Source: JAJEAO01 sp963667635
Lineage (GTDB): Bacteria; Acidobacteriota; Vicinamibacteria; Marinacidobacterales; Marinacidobacteraceae
Direction of reading: 5' to 3'
Length of the DNA: 64,000 nucleotides
Assembly (NCBI GenBank): GCA_965232015.1
Contig: OZ246946.1
Location: 124,001-188,000 of the forward strand
The notes beneath the pieces are model-generated. The model saw only the letters and a program-made list of their open reading frames with translations. It was not told where the DNA came from and did not search any database. Both the position numbers and the translations under genes were made by a program. How positions within the stretch are numbered: position 1 is the stretch's first letter; every line of letters begins with the position of its first letter. Shown here piece by piece: positions 1 through 12,512 of this stretch.

Positions 1-1155
1 CACCTGATCCGAACTCTTGCCCGAGAGCATGGTCGCCGCGTGGTCGTCCTCGTGGATGAGTACGACAAGCCCATCCTCGACGTGATCGCCGATCCGCAAG
101 CGGCCGAGCGCAACCGCGACTTCCTCCGCGGCTTCTATGGGACGGTGAAGTCCATGGACGCGCACATCGAGTTCAGCTTCTTCACGGGAGTGAGCAAGTT
201 CACCAAGGTGAGTCTCTTCTCCGAACTGAACAACCAGACGGACATCACGCTCGACCCGCGATTCGGCAACATCTGCGGCTACACCGAGGCGGACCTCGAT
301 CAGGTGTTTGCCTCCCACCTCGAAGGACTCGACCGGGAGCGCATCCGGGAGTGGTACAACGGCTATGGCTGGCTCGAGGACGAGCGGGTGTACAACCCGT
401 ACGACATCCTGCTTCTCTTCGACACGCGCAGGTTTCGGCCGCACTGGTTCGAGACCGGCTCGCCCGACTTCGTCATCCAGCTTCTGAAGGAGCGCCGCGT
501 GTTCACACCATCGCTGGACGGCTTGCGGACGACTTGGGAACTGTTGTCGCGGTTCGACGTCCGGCGAATGGGAACCGAGGCCCTGCTGTTCCAGGTTGGC
601 TATCTCACGGTCCTCGCGGAAGAGGAAGTCGCGGGCGAGAGCCGCTACCGGCTGGGCTATCCGAACCGGGAGGTGCGACAGAGCCTCCACCGGAGCCTGC
701 TGGAGGAAGTGACGCCGCCGGAGGCGGCATCCCTGGACGGCAACGACCGCCTCGGGAGCGCGCTGATGGCAGGTGACCTCGACCGCGTGGAGGTGCTCAT
801 TCGGGCTCTCGTCGATTCCATTCCCTGCGAATGGCACACCCGGAACGCGATCGCCCGGTTCGAGGGCTACTACGCGAGTGTGCTGTATTCGTATCTGGCG
901 GCGACCGGAATGGAGGTGGTCGTGGAGGACTCCAGCCGGCGGGGTCGCGCCGATCTGGTGGTGCGTTGCGGCGGGCGAGTCTTTCTGTTCGAAGTCAAGG
1001 TCGTCAAGGAACCCACCGGAGCGGCCATGAAGCAGCTTCGGGAGCGCGACTACGCGGCGAAGTACCGGGGCAGGGGAGAACCCATCCACCTGATCGGCGT
1101 CGAGTTCAGCCGCGAGACGAGAAACCTCATCGCCTTCGAGACAGCCCCCGCCTGA
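1..1155 (+). CDS. AAA-ATPase-like / PD-(D/E)XK nuclease-family protein (5' end outside window)
   Basis: The reading frame is open from base 1, so the start and probably the P-loop lie upstream. The visible part begins inside an AAA-ATPase-like domain with a Walker B-type segment VVLVDEYDKPI (about residues 15-25 of the visible frame). The C-terminus has a nuclease-like signature: GRADLVV near residue 315, followed by the E-x-K strand FLFEVKVV near residue 330. This order is that of the large bacterial family pairing PF09820-like ATPase and PF08011-like PD-(D/E)XK domains. Its cellular role is not established; defence or mobile-element functions are often proposed. It is convergent with the toxin-antitoxin remnants that follow. 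Confidence 0.85.
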   Translation, partial: HLIRTLAREHGRRVVVLVDEYDKPILDVIADPQAAERNRDFLRGFYGTVKSMDAHIEFSFFTGVSKFTKVSLFSELNNQTDITLDPRFGNICGYTEADLDQVFASHLEGLDRERIREWYNGYGWLEDERVYNPYDILLLFDTRRFRPHWFETGSPDFVIQLLKERRVFTPSLDGLRTTWELLSRFDVRRMGTEALLFQVGYLTVLAEEEVAGESRYRLGYPNREVRQSLHRSLLEEVTPPEAASLDGNDRLGSALMAGDLDRVEVLIRALVDSIPCEWHTRNAIARFEGYYASVLYSYLAATGMEVVVEDSSRRGRADLVVRCGGRVFLFEVKVVKEPTGAAMKQLRERDYAAKYRGRGEPIHLIGVEFSRETRNLIAFETAPA

Positions 1156-1303
1156 CGCCCCGAAACGGGCGCCCCGCGGCTCAGCCCCGCCCGGTCGCCC
1201 GCGTCGCGAATGCCGCCCGTCCGCTGCGCGCGACGAGCGAGGCGGCTGGCGAGAACGGTTCGACCCAGCGACTCTCCGTCCGTCAGATCCGGGACGGCGG
1301 GAG

Positions 1304-1642
1304 TCACGAGGTCGGGGCCATGAGGGCCTGTAGCCTGCTGCGCAAGAAGTCCAGAGGCAGCTCCTCGGAGTTGGCGTAGTGGCCGTAACCGTCCCTGCCC
1401 CGAATCACGGAATACCAGGCCCCCGCCCCATCGCCGCTCACGAGGATGTACAGGGCGGCCCGGGTTTGTGGAGCCTTGAAATAGAGGGAGACTTCGCCGT
1501 CCTCGGTGGGTGCCACGATCGGGGCGATGGGACCGTCGGCCAGCGCCTCGAGGACGCGGCGGGCTTCCTTGCGCGCGATCTCCTTGACTTCAGGAAGCCC
1601 ATCGTCGGCGACTTCCTCGTCGATGCCCTCGAGGTCACGCAT
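1304..1642 (-). CDS. Hypothetical protein, 112 aa, downstream of a decayed PIN toxin
   Basis: This small protein has an acidic N-terminal helix (MRDLEGIDEEV) and a mixed alpha/beta core containing EVSLYFKAPQTRAALYI and GAWYSVIRGRDGYGHY. I do not recognise a named family. The ATG at 1642 is preferred to a GTG at 1681 because a purine-rich GAAAGAG lies just upstream of it and the extra N-terminus looks non-coding. It lies on the same strand just downstream of a truncated PIN toxin gene, so it may be a third component or a passenger of that locus. No signal peptide or membrane segment is visible. Confidence 0.6.
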   Translation of the reverse strand: MRDLEGIDEEVADDGLPEVKEIARKEARRVLEALADGPIAPIVAPTEDGEVSLYFKAPQTRAALYILVSGDGAGAWYSVIRGRDGYGHYANSEELPLDFLRSRLQALMAPTS

Positions 1643-1702
1643 GGCTCTTTCGATCCACCCTCCGCACCTTGCCTCCGTCACGCGGCGGATCTGCGGATGG
1701 GT

Positions 1703-1863
1703 TCAGTGAGTGCGCGGGACCCGGTGCAGCTCGTCTTGGAGCGCATCGCTCGTGAACAACGCGACATCCGGCCGGAGCGCGAGGGCGACCACTTGGGGGG
1801 TCTCCCACCCCAGATCAGGGCGGAGACGACGACGTTGGTGTCAAGAACGAGCCGCACGATCAC
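1703..1863 (-). pseudogene. PIN-domain toxin (VapC-like), frameshifted and truncated
   Basis: The start reads VIVRLVLDTNVVVSALIWGG, the typical N-terminus of PIN-family toxins with the first catalytic Asp (LDTNV). After GGRPP the family pattern continues one frame over as VALALRPDVALFTSDALQDE, so one base has been lost near the C-run around position 1800. Even in that corrected frame a stop follows LHRVPRTH, leaving about half of the usual ~130-140 residues. The later acidic catalytic residues are absent. The gene overlaps the end of its antitoxin gene, as expected for such pairs. It is probably non-functional. Confidence 0.75.
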
Positions 1864-2086
1864 GCCGGGGCCGCCGGACGGCATTCACCTCGGCCTGGAT
1901 CTCGTTCATCGACATGCGGGGGAGCTTCTTCGCCGTCAGCTCGTCCGCCACACGGAGGAACTCGCGCAGATGGTGACTCCGCAGCTCGGCTCGGACCAGA
2001 TCCTCGATCGCCTCGGGAGCCAGCAGGCCTGCCTCCTCGACCTCTCGCGCTAGGTCGTCGGGGAGGTTGATGGTGATCGAGGTCAT
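1841..2086 (-). CDS. Ribbon-helix-helix-type antitoxin of the decayed PIN module
   Basis: The 81-residue protein begins MTSITINLPDDLAREVEEAG, a beta strand followed by a helix typical of ribbon-helix-helix antitoxins, then a helical toxin-binding tail with MSMNEIQAEVNAVR. It precedes and overlaps the PIN toxin remnant on the same strand, the canonical antitoxin-toxin order. It appears intact while the toxin is broken, so it may be a relic or an orphan regulator. About 170 bases without a recognisable gene separate it from the end of res. Confidence 0.75.
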   Translation of the reverse strand: MTSITINLPDDLAREVEEAGLLAPEAIEDLVRAELRSHHLREFLRVADELTAKKLPRMSMNEIQAEVNAVRRPRRDRAARS

Positions 2087-2261
2087 ATGCGTCGCGTCCG
2101 CGTACGCGCACTGCGCGACCGAAGCGGCAATCTAGCACACCCTTGCCCGCCGTCGCGCGCTTGAGACATCCGCCCTCGGAACGCGCCCCCGCGGTTTGCG
2201 CCTTGTCCCTTCGGCGGCCCGCTCGGGCGGTCTGTTCCCGAGCCGCGCAGTGACGCATCAA

Positions 2262-3823
2262 TCATCCCGCGTCTTCGAGCGGGAGTTGCTGGGGCGCTTC
2301 GTCCACAGGCGAGAGCACCCCCATCCCTTCCAGGATCCTTCTGATGTAGATGTCGCTGCCGTCCTCCTGAAAGACGACGTGACGCTCCGAAAAGAACTTC
2401 GGGTCGCGGTGGCCCCAGCTCTTCTCCAGCTTAGCGCGCGGCGTGACTGAAACGATAAAGGAGTCCAGATGGATCTTCGGATCTCCCTGTCCCTCCCGAA
2501 CTGCCCGGTCGCTGAGCTTCTCCTCCGTGTCCTTGATCGTCCGGCACAGCAGGACTTTCGGACTGTCCGGAGACTCGTGCACCAGCCCCTTCGGGTCGAT
2601 GAACGCGATTCGCTGCAGATCACTCTCCACGGCCCACAGGATGAAGTCGGGGTGGAAGTTGTTCGCTTCGAAGAAATGGATTCCGTGGCCACGGCTCGGG
2701 TTGCGCGCCAGGTGGATGGTCACGTTCTGGAGAAGCTCAACGTGTTTGTCGCAGAACTGTCGCAGGTCTTCGACGAAGGCGTATTCGCCCTTGTTCAATC
2801 CAGTCGGGGTTATGACCACGTTCTTGTTCGTCGCTTGGAGAAGGGGAGTGTATAGATGGCGGTCGAAGTCCAGACTGAGGAGTCCAGGTGGTTCCCGGCC
2901 AGTCTTGTCCTCTGCCCACGCCGTGATCTGATGGAACATGTCGTCGCCCCCGGCCGGATCGTCGCTCTTCACCTGTACGCTATAGCCGTAGCCGACGCGA
3001 GACTCCGCCACTCTCGGGTAGAGAGGATCATTCCTGTCGAGCGTCCGGTACTCCAGATGGCGCGCCTCCCACGCCATTCGGGCCGCTGAGTAGTAGCGAG
3101 TCGCGTACTTGTTCAGGATGGCCGACGCGATATCCTGCCAGCGTCGGATCGAGCCGCCATCGGCGAACTCCATCTCTCGCCTGGGGATCCGGAGCTGATA
3201 CCAGTCCGGGCGTAGGTCACTCGAGCCTCCGTCGTCGGGATTTCTTCCGGCGAGGATGACGGGAAGAAGCGACCGGGAAACGGTCAGGTTTGCCCAGCCG
3301 CGTTCGCTCTTGAGGCGCTGGAGGTCGAAGTAGAGGCCGTCGAAGTCGAGGTGCGTCAGGTGCTCGGGGCGGAAGGGATTGTGCTCGTCGGACTCGCATG
3401 TAAGGCCACTGGGATCCTCATCGGTTGAGCGGAGCGCTCGGATCTTCGGATACCAGTCCACGAGCGGCCGCCGTAGTTCCAGGTACCGGTCGATTCGGTC
3501 GCGGATCGACCGCGGTCGGGGAGTCCCGCGACGACCCGCCCTCGTTTCGGCCTTCCGCGGAGGACGCAGGACCAGCATCGGGCCCTTCCGGCGAAACGCC
3601 GTCTTTGGATCGTCCGCGGCCATGCTCCTGGCCACGCGGGGTAGCTGCAGGGGCACTTCGGGCCCGCGGATCTCGATCGGCACCGGCACGATTCGGCGGT
3701 CCACGGACACTCCTTCGTCCTGCAGAATCTGCCGGAAGTGAGACATATAGTCGGCGCGGACCCCGAAGACCTGGAGCGTCTCCAGATAGCGAATGTCCTT
3801 CGGCGCACCGGCCGCCACATCCG
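2262..3823 (-). pseudogene. res: 3' part of type III-like restriction subunit Res, separated by an IS
   Basis: This fragment encodes the C-terminal ~520 residues of a Res subunit. It starts at the IS boundary with DVAAGAPKDIRYLETLQVFG and ends LPLEDAG. The family's C-terminal nuclease signature is visible as NNFHPDFILW followed by RIAFIDPKGL (a D...D-x-K type site). Joined to the 5' fragment at 5503-7308 through a single CTAG, the frame is continuous (SSAL-ADVAAGAP), giving 1123 residues, so nothing else appears lost. A free-standing product from the internal ATG at 3818 would lack the whole helicase part. The cleavage subunit is therefore predicted to be inactive. Confidence 0.88.
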
Positions 3824-3903
3824 CTAGGAGCCTGCGCCGTAGAAAGTGATGCGGGGTGACGGCGCGGTGGTGGTGGAGGTCGTCAGTGACTGTAGCGGGT
3901 GTA

Positions 3904-3932
3904 CTGGAAACGAACTAAGTCGTTGGTATAAT
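3904..3932 (+). promoter_or_regulatory. Probable transposase promoter
   Basis: A perfect -10 hexamer TATAAT lies at 3927-3932 inside an AT-rich island just within the left IS end, unusual in this GC-rich window. A weak -35-like CTGGAA lies about 17 bases upstream. It points toward the transposase. The -10 call is firm; the -35 is weak. Confidence 0.5.
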
Positions 3933-3994
3933 ACTGTGTTATGAGACGCAGTACGCCCGCCGCGAAGGACGGCGGCGCGAGGAGGGGATGGAAG

Positions 3995-5317
3995 ATGGCG
4001 ACCCGATTCCGGCCATATGAACCGGACCAGATGGCGCTGATGCCGGCGAAGCCCAGCGACTGGCTTCCCGCGGACCACCTGGCCCATCACGTCCGTGACA
4101 TCGTGGACCATCTCGACCTGGAGCCGTTCTACGCGCCGTATACGGGCGACGGGCGGCGGAACTCTCCGTACTCGCCGAAGATGATGGTGACGATCCTGAT
4201 CTATGGCTACGCGACGGGGGTGCGTTCCTCGCGGAAGATCGCGCAGAGGCTTCACGAGGATGTGGCGTTCCGGATGCTGGCGGCGAAGAACTTCCCGGCG
4301 CATCGGACGATCTGCGCGTTCCGGAAGCGGCACCTGTCGGACTTTCGGCACCTGTTTCTGGAGGTGGTCCGGATCGCGCGGGAGATGGGGCTGGTTCGGT
4401 TCGGGACGCTGTCGATAGACGGGACGAAGGTGCGAGCGAACGCGAGCAAGCGGAAGGCGATGAGTTACGGGCGGATGGTCCAGGAGGAGGCGCGGCTGAA
4501 GGAGGAGATCGCGGAGCTGTTGGCGGCGGCGGAGCGGGCCGATGCGGAGGAGGACGAGCGGCTGGGTGAGGAGGTGCGAGGCGACGAGTTGCCGGCGGAG
4601 TTGGCCCGGAGGGAGGAGCGCCTGGAGGCGATCCGGGCGGCGCAGGCGCGGCTGGAAGCGGCGGCGCGGGAGAGGGACGACGCCCGGAACCGCAAGCCGG
4701 GTCAGGATCGGCCAGCGCGGGGAGGACAGCCGTACAAGCTGAAGTATGGGGAGCCGGACCGGCGAGCGCAGAGCAACTTCACGGACCCGGAGAGCCGGAT
4801 CATGAGGACGAGCACGGAGGGGTACCAGCAGTGCTACAACGCGCAGACGGCGGTGGATGACGAGAACCAGCTCGTGGTGGGCGCATCGGTGACGGATAGC
4901 GCCAGCGACCAGGGGGAGCTGACGGCCCGGCTGGACGAGGTGGAGGCTGACTTCGGTGAGAAGCCGGAGGAGGTTCTGGCGGATGCGGGGTACAACGGTG
5001 AGGAGGAGCTCGCGGAGCTGGAGAGGCGGGGCGTCACCGGGTATGTGGCGCTGGGTCGGGAGGGGAAGAAGCAGGGTGAGGTGGACGCGGAGAAGCGGCC
5101 GGCGGCGGCTCGGATGAAGAAGCAGCTGGCGACGCCGGAGGGGCGGGCGCGATATGCGAGACGGAAGTGGCTGTCGGAGGCGCCGAACGGGTGGATCAAG
5201 GAGGTGCTCGGGTTTCGCCGATTCAGCTTCCGGGGGCTGGCGCAGGTTCGAGCCGAGTGGGACCTTGTGTGCTTGGCGGTGAACATCAAGAGGATCGGTG
5301 CGCTCCGAGCCGGCTGA
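3995..5317 (+). CDS. IS1182-family DDE transposase
   Basis: The protein begins MATRFRPYEPDQMALMPAKP, the characteristic start of IS1182-family transposases, and has the family N-terminal domain (GVRSSRKIAQRLHEDVAFRM). Catalytic-core landmarks are LSIDGTKVRANASKRK (first D, about residue 135), DAGYNGEEELAEL (second D) and a C-terminal segment PNGWIKEVLGFRRFSFRG with the expected Glu. A coiled, charged insert (about residues 155-230) separates the first two motifs. The ATG at 3995 is chosen because GGAGGGG lies 7 bases upstream; an ATG at 3941 in the same frame is possible. At 440 aa it is full length. Confidence 0.93.
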   Translation: MATRFRPYEPDQMALMPAKPSDWLPADHLAHHVRDIVDHLDLEPFYAPYTGDGRRNSPYSPKMMVTILIYGYATGVRSSRKIAQRLHEDVAFRMLAAKNFPAHRTICAFRKRHLSDFRHLFLEVVRIAREMGLVRFGTLSIDGTKVRANASKRKAMSYGRMVQEEARLKEEIAELLAAAERADAEEDERLGEEVRGDELPAELARREERLEAIRAAQARLEAAARERDDARNRKPGQDRPARGGQPYKLKYGEPDRRAQSNFTDPESRIMRTSTEGYQQCYNAQTAVDDENQLVVGASVTDSASDQGELTARLDEVEADFGEKPEEVLADAGYNGEEELAELERRGVTGYVALGREGKKQGEVDAEKRPAAARMKKQLATPEGRARYARRKWLSEAPNGWIKEVLGFRRFSFRGLAQVRAEWDLVCLAVNIKRIGALRAG

Positions 5318-5502
5318 GTGCGCTCTCGGGGGCGGTTTTTCGGTGTGTACGGGCCAAAAACGCCCCAAGAACGCCCTGTAGGGCGGGTTTCGGGTCCGGC
5401 AGCCTCGTCCCGGCGACTCAATCCGCCTATGATCGGGCTCTGCGTCCGGCTCCGACCACTACGCGCCTGATGCGAGGACACTCCCGTGGCGCAGGCTCCT
5501 AG

Positions 5503-7308
5503 GGCAGAGCTCCGTTTCAGACTCGTCTTGTGCCCCCGGAGCCGCACGCCGCGACCAAAGAGCTGGATGATCTGCGCTCCTTCGCCGCGCCCGACATTCA
5601 TCAGCCCCATCGACGTCACGCGCCAACTGCTCCACCCCTCGGTGAACTTCTTGGCGCCGATCAGTACGTGGACCTGCGAACCGGGGTCGTTGAGCTCATG
5701 GAAGATCGAACCCGAGAACTGGCGCTCGGTCGCGTCGAATCCCTCAGCAAGGCAGTGCTTCCGGAGATCGCCTGGAGCGCCCACGTTGATCACACCGAAG
5801 GGAGGGTTGTCGCCAACCCGAAGCGCCAGCTCGCCGGCGGAGCCCTTGAGGTGCTCGACGTGGAGAGCCCCGCCGCCCGGGGCGTTGAACAGGGATTCCA
5901 GCGTCTCTCGGTAGATGTCGTTAGGGGTCAGGCCCGTCTCCCGGAGCGGGGTGAAGTGGTCCTCCCAGAGCGAGTGGCCGGTGATCTCGGACAGGCCCTC
6001 CGCGAAGATGCGTCGGATGCGGCCGACGAAATCCTGCCGGTCGCCCACGTAGTCGCGCAGGAAGCCGAGGATGTCCACGATGTCGGACTTTTCCTTCTTC
6101 CCCAGCCCCTTGGTGACGCTGCCGCCCACGAAGACCCAGAGCGGCCGCTCGGTGCCGAAGGGATGGAGCTTCTCGCCGCAACCCCGGAAGACCCGCTGCT
6201 GCTGGAAGAAGGTCAGGAGCGCCGCGGTCAGATAGTCGCGCCGCCACTCCTCGTCCTTCTCCGATGTCAGGTTGAAGATCGCGTAGTCCTTGCCGAAGCC
6301 GTCGCCGTGAAACCAGCGGTAGGAGTAGTCGAAGAGGACCGAGGTGGCGTAGCGATGCGTGATGTTCTGCTTCTGTTCCTTCCTGCCCTTGATCGCATGC
6401 CCGAACGTGGCGGAGTACTCGAAGGAGAACCCCTCCTCGCAGAGCTGGTCGCGCCGTCGGATCCACGCGCCCTGGTCGCCTGCCGAAAGTCCCCGGTGGC
6501 CTTCATCAATGAGCACCAGGTTGCTGCCCTCCAGCGCCTCGACCGCGACCACCTTGTCGCCCATGGCGTCGCCCAGCCGACTCACTTCGAGAATCTCGAC
6601 CACTTGCTCCAGAAACATGCGGCCGCCCGCCTTGTCGAAGATCCGGGCCGGGATGCCGGACGCCCGGAATTCGCGAAGGTGCTGGCGGGAGAGGCCCTCA
6701 TTGGGAGTGACGAGGAGGATGCGGTTGAGCTCCCGCTCCCGGCCGTGCGCTTCGAGTTGGTACTGGAATTGCCGAATCTGTGCGTGCATGAGCAGCGTCT
6801 TGCCGCTTCCGGTCGCCATCTGGAAGGAGAGTCTGTTGAGCTGGGTGTCGGCGTCGCCGGTCTCGTCGAGCGGCTCGATCCGGTCTCGCTGGGGGCTGTC
6901 CTCGTTGAAGCCGCGGATGGTTTCGTTGAGCTCGCGGCGCAGGCCGTCGGCGTCGTCGAAGTAGCGCCCCAGATAGACCTCGGTGAACAGGAGCGAGAGG
7001 TACTGGAAGTACTTCCAGCGGATGGGGCGTTGGCCGCTCCGGACGCGAGGCTCGTTCATGGCTCGCGTGACCCGCACGATGTGGTGATCGTGACGCACCA
7101 GGTCGTCGTCGGAGAGCCTGGGCCGTCGCCTCGCTGGAATGTGGAGCGTGAGGGCCCGGTGGAACCGGTGGACGCCTTCCGAATCGAGTCCCTCCAGTGC
7201 GTCGTCCCGGAGGTGCTTCGCCAGTTCGTCGAAGCTGCCGCAGCCGAAGAGACACAGCGCCCAGCGGTGGAGTACGAGTTTCTGCGAGAGGCGGAGCGCC
7301 TTGGCCAT
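5503..7308 (-). pseudogene. res: 5' part of type III-like restriction subunit Res (helicase/ATPase domain)
   Basis: This fragment encodes the N-terminal ~602 residues of Res. Superfamily 2 helicase motifs are present in order: Walker A QMATGSGKTLLMHA, motif II LVLIDEGH, motif III-like EYSATFGHA, and motif VI QLFGRGVRLRG. The IS lies only a few codons after motif VI. Translation from ATG 7308 would run into the IS and stop near 4834, giving an ~824-residue hybrid with a helicase but no nuclease. The start is 10 bases after the full-length mod stop, as in a mod-res operon. Its partner fragment is at 2262-3823. Confidence 0.9.
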
Positions 7309-7913
7309 TGACGCCGACCTACTCGCTGAACATGAGCCGGTGGAAGTCCGCCTCGATCAGGCGGACCTCCCAGGTCTCCTCAGCCTTGCGGTGTCTCTCC
7401 AGGCTCTGGTCGCCGTTCACCCACACGACATCGAAGCGGCGCTCTCCGCGCTGGAAGCCCTTCTTCCGGAACCAGGCGTCGAGAACCGCGTTGTCGCGCG
7501 CGATGCCGTCCGCGTCATCTCCGCCGGGGCGATTCCGCCAGATCACCAGTGCGCCGTCTCCATTCGGGAGGCCGCCCTCGATCGCCCGGAAGCGCCAAGG
7601 ACCGTCGGGATCGAGCCTCAGCCCGCCGACGGCGTTGACGCATCCGTCCGCGTCGGCCTCCAGGTCGGCGCGGTACCGCTCGGGCTCGCGCATCCGCCGG
7701 ACGCGGAGACCGAGAAGCCAGTTGAAGGTCTCCGCCAGATCCACCGTCGTGGAGTGGCTCTCGTCGGAGCCAGGCCGCCGGACCTCGAGCTCGTACTGGC
7801 CCGGATCGAGGAAGGCCTCGACATCGAGCAGCGAAGCGCTGCCACGGGTTCCGACGTCGAGGACGTAGCCGAGCGGGTACCCCTTGCCGAGCCGCGGATC
7901 GCCCGCGTCGGCC

Positions 7914-10751
<2,838 letters not shown>

Positions 10752-10778
10752 GGCGGCAAATGCTACCGGGGGCGGCTC

Positions 10779-12512
10779 CTATCGGCTCGGGTCGGGGTCG
10801 GCGGTGACGTCGGACTGGCCCAGTTCGCGGGCGTAGCGGGCGACGCCGTCGGCGATCGCATCCGCCAGCTTCGCGCGGTGCTCCTTCTGCCCGAGGAGCT
10901 TCGCCTCGTCGCGGTTCGTGACGAACCCGGTCTCGACCAGGATGGCGGCCATCTTGGCGCCGAGCAGGACGTGGAACCCCGCCGTCTTGACTCCCCGGTC
11001 GTGGGGGTGACCATCCCGCCCCAGGATGTTCTCGACGAGCGCGCCCTGCATCGCCTCCGCGAACGCCCGGGACTCTTCCTTCCGCTCGTGGTTCAGGATG
11101 CGGGGGAGCAGGTCGTCGAGGTCGCTCACCCGGAGTCCGCTGTTCGAGGCGTTCTCCCGCGCCGCCACTTCGGCGGCGTCCGCCGAGGTCGCGAGGCTGA
11201 GATAGAAGGTCTCCAGACCGCGCGCCCTCCGACTGCGGGCGGCGTTCACGTGGATCGAGACGAACAGATCGGCGTTGGCGTCGTTCGCGAGGAAGGCGCG
11301 CTGCTCGAGGGGGATGAACTCGTCGCTGTCGCGCGTCATCACGACCTCGAAGCCCATGGCGTCGAGTCGGTCGCGGACCTGACGACCGAGGTCGAGGACT
11401 ATGTCCTTCTCGCGCAGGTCGCCCGACCGCGTACCGGGGTCCTTGCCGCCGTGGCCGGGGTCCACGACGATGCGCCGCACCCGCAGTCCGAGCTGCCTCC
11501 CGAGCGAGTAGCCGGAGTCGGTCGGCGCCGCCGCGGTCGGCTCTCCCGGGAGCGCGGGCGCCGGAGCCGCGTCCGCCGACCGCGCCGGGTCGGCGTCGCG
11601 GCCTTCGTCGCGTGCGACGGTCGCGGGAGGCGCCCCCTGGATGTCCACGACCAGCCGGTCCGGGTCCGGGAGCCAGAAGGAAGCCACCTCCCGGATGCTC
11701 GAGAAATCGAGGACGACCCGAACGATCCCTTCCTCGGGGGCGCCCAGCCGGATGCGGCGCAGGTGGGAGCCCTGGATGGGGAATTCGCGTTGCGAGAGAG
11801 CGCTTCCCATCTCGGCGCCCTCCAGATCGAAGAAGATGCGGTCCGGATTCGAGAGCCGACCCTCCTTCATCACGGCGCGGCGGCTCATGTCCACGACGAC
11901 GCGGGTGTGCGACTCACCCACCCAGTGTCGGATCTTCTCCACGGTCGCCGGAGGTCCCGACGGGGCGGGCGGGGGCTCGGGACGCGCCGTGGGCGCTGGG
12001 GCCGCGCGCCTCGGCGAGCGGGCCGGCTCGAGGATGGCGGCCGCCAGTCGGGTCTCGGCGGCGTCCGGTCGAAGGTCTCGGAGCGCAGCCAGGACCCGCG
12101 CCGCGCCCTCCCGGTCGCCGAGCCTCCCCGCCAGCAGCCGGACCTGCTCGTGGAGCGCCTTCGGCACCCACTTGCTCGTCGGGTATCCCGCGGTGAGCAG
12201 CCGGTAGGCGTCGCGGCCGCGGACGGCGAACGTGCGATCGCCAAACCGGTCCGCTGCGTCGCGATAGATCCCGGCCTCGTACCACAGCGCGTCGTCGCAG
12301 TAGCCGCTCCGCGGATAGGCGATCACCACCGCGCGGTAGGCGCGACCGGCGGCGGTCCATTGGGCGGGACGCCCGCTGTCCGATCCGCGGAGCCGGGACT
12401 CGGCGGCGCGCGCCACTTCGTAGAGGTCTCTCGCGCTCTGCGCTCCGGCGGCGATCCCGCCCGCGAGGAGAACCAGGGCGGTGGTCAGGACGACGCGCAG
12501 CACGTTCGACAT
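10779..12512 (-). CDS. N-acetylmuramoyl-L-alanine amidase with AMIN domain (AmiC-like)
   Basis: This 577-residue secreted cell-wall hydrolase would cleave the amide between MurNAc and the stem peptide during septum splitting. Residues 1-25 are a signal peptide (LRVVLTTALVLLAGGIAAGAQS). A repeat-rich helical region resembling tetratricopeptide/YbgF-like segments follows, then an AMIN domain (about 190-290) and a C-terminal Amidase_3 domain. Zinc and catalytic residues are visible: VVDPGHGGKDPGT (His ~352), SIHVN (His ~419) and ILVETGF (Glu ~525). The start ATG overlaps the ftsK stop as TGATG, so translation is probably coupled to ftsK, and the pairing suggests a cell-division role. Confidence 0.93.
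   Translation of the reverse strand: MSNVLRVVLTTALVLLAGGIAAGAQSARDLYEVARAAESRLRGSDSGRPAQWTAAGRAYRAVVIAYPRSGYCDDALWYEAGIYRDAADRFGDRTFAVRGRDAYRLLTAGYPTSKWVPKALHEQVRLLAGRLGDREGAARVLAALRDLRPDAAETRLAAAILEPARSPRRAAPAPTARPEPPPAPSGPPATVEKIRHWVGESHTRVVVDMSRRAVMKEGRLSNPDRIFFDLEGAEMGSALSQREFPIQGSHLRRIRLGAPEEGIVRVVLDFSSIREVASFWLPDPDRLVVDIQGAPPATVARDEGRDADPARSADAAPAPALPGEPTAAAPTDSGYSLGRQLGLRVRRIVVDPGHGGKDPGTRSGDLREKDIVLDLGRQVRDRLDAMGFEVVMTRDSDEFIPLEQRAFLANDANADLFVSIHVNAARSRRARGLETFYLSLATSADAAEVAARENASNSGLRVSDLDDLLPRILNHERKEESRAFAEAMQGALVENILGRDGHPHDRGVKTAGFHVLLGAKMAAILVETGFVTNRDEAKLLGQKEHRAKLADAIADGVARYARELGQSDVTADPDPSR

Larger units (their letters stand above)
3828..5498 (+). mobile_element. IS1182-family insertion sequence, 1671 bp, inserted in res
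   Basis: The element has perfect 11-bp terminal inverted repeats, GAGCCTGCGCC at 3828-3838 and its complement GGCGCAGGCTC at 5488-5498. They are flanked on both sides by the palindrome CTAG (3824-3827 and 5499-5502), which I read as the 4-bp target duplication. It contains one transposase gene. Removing 3828-5498 plus one CTAG restores an uninterrupted res frame, which fixes the boundaries to the base. The transposase is intact and the ends match, so the insertion looks recent and possibly still mobile. Confidence 0.93.
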
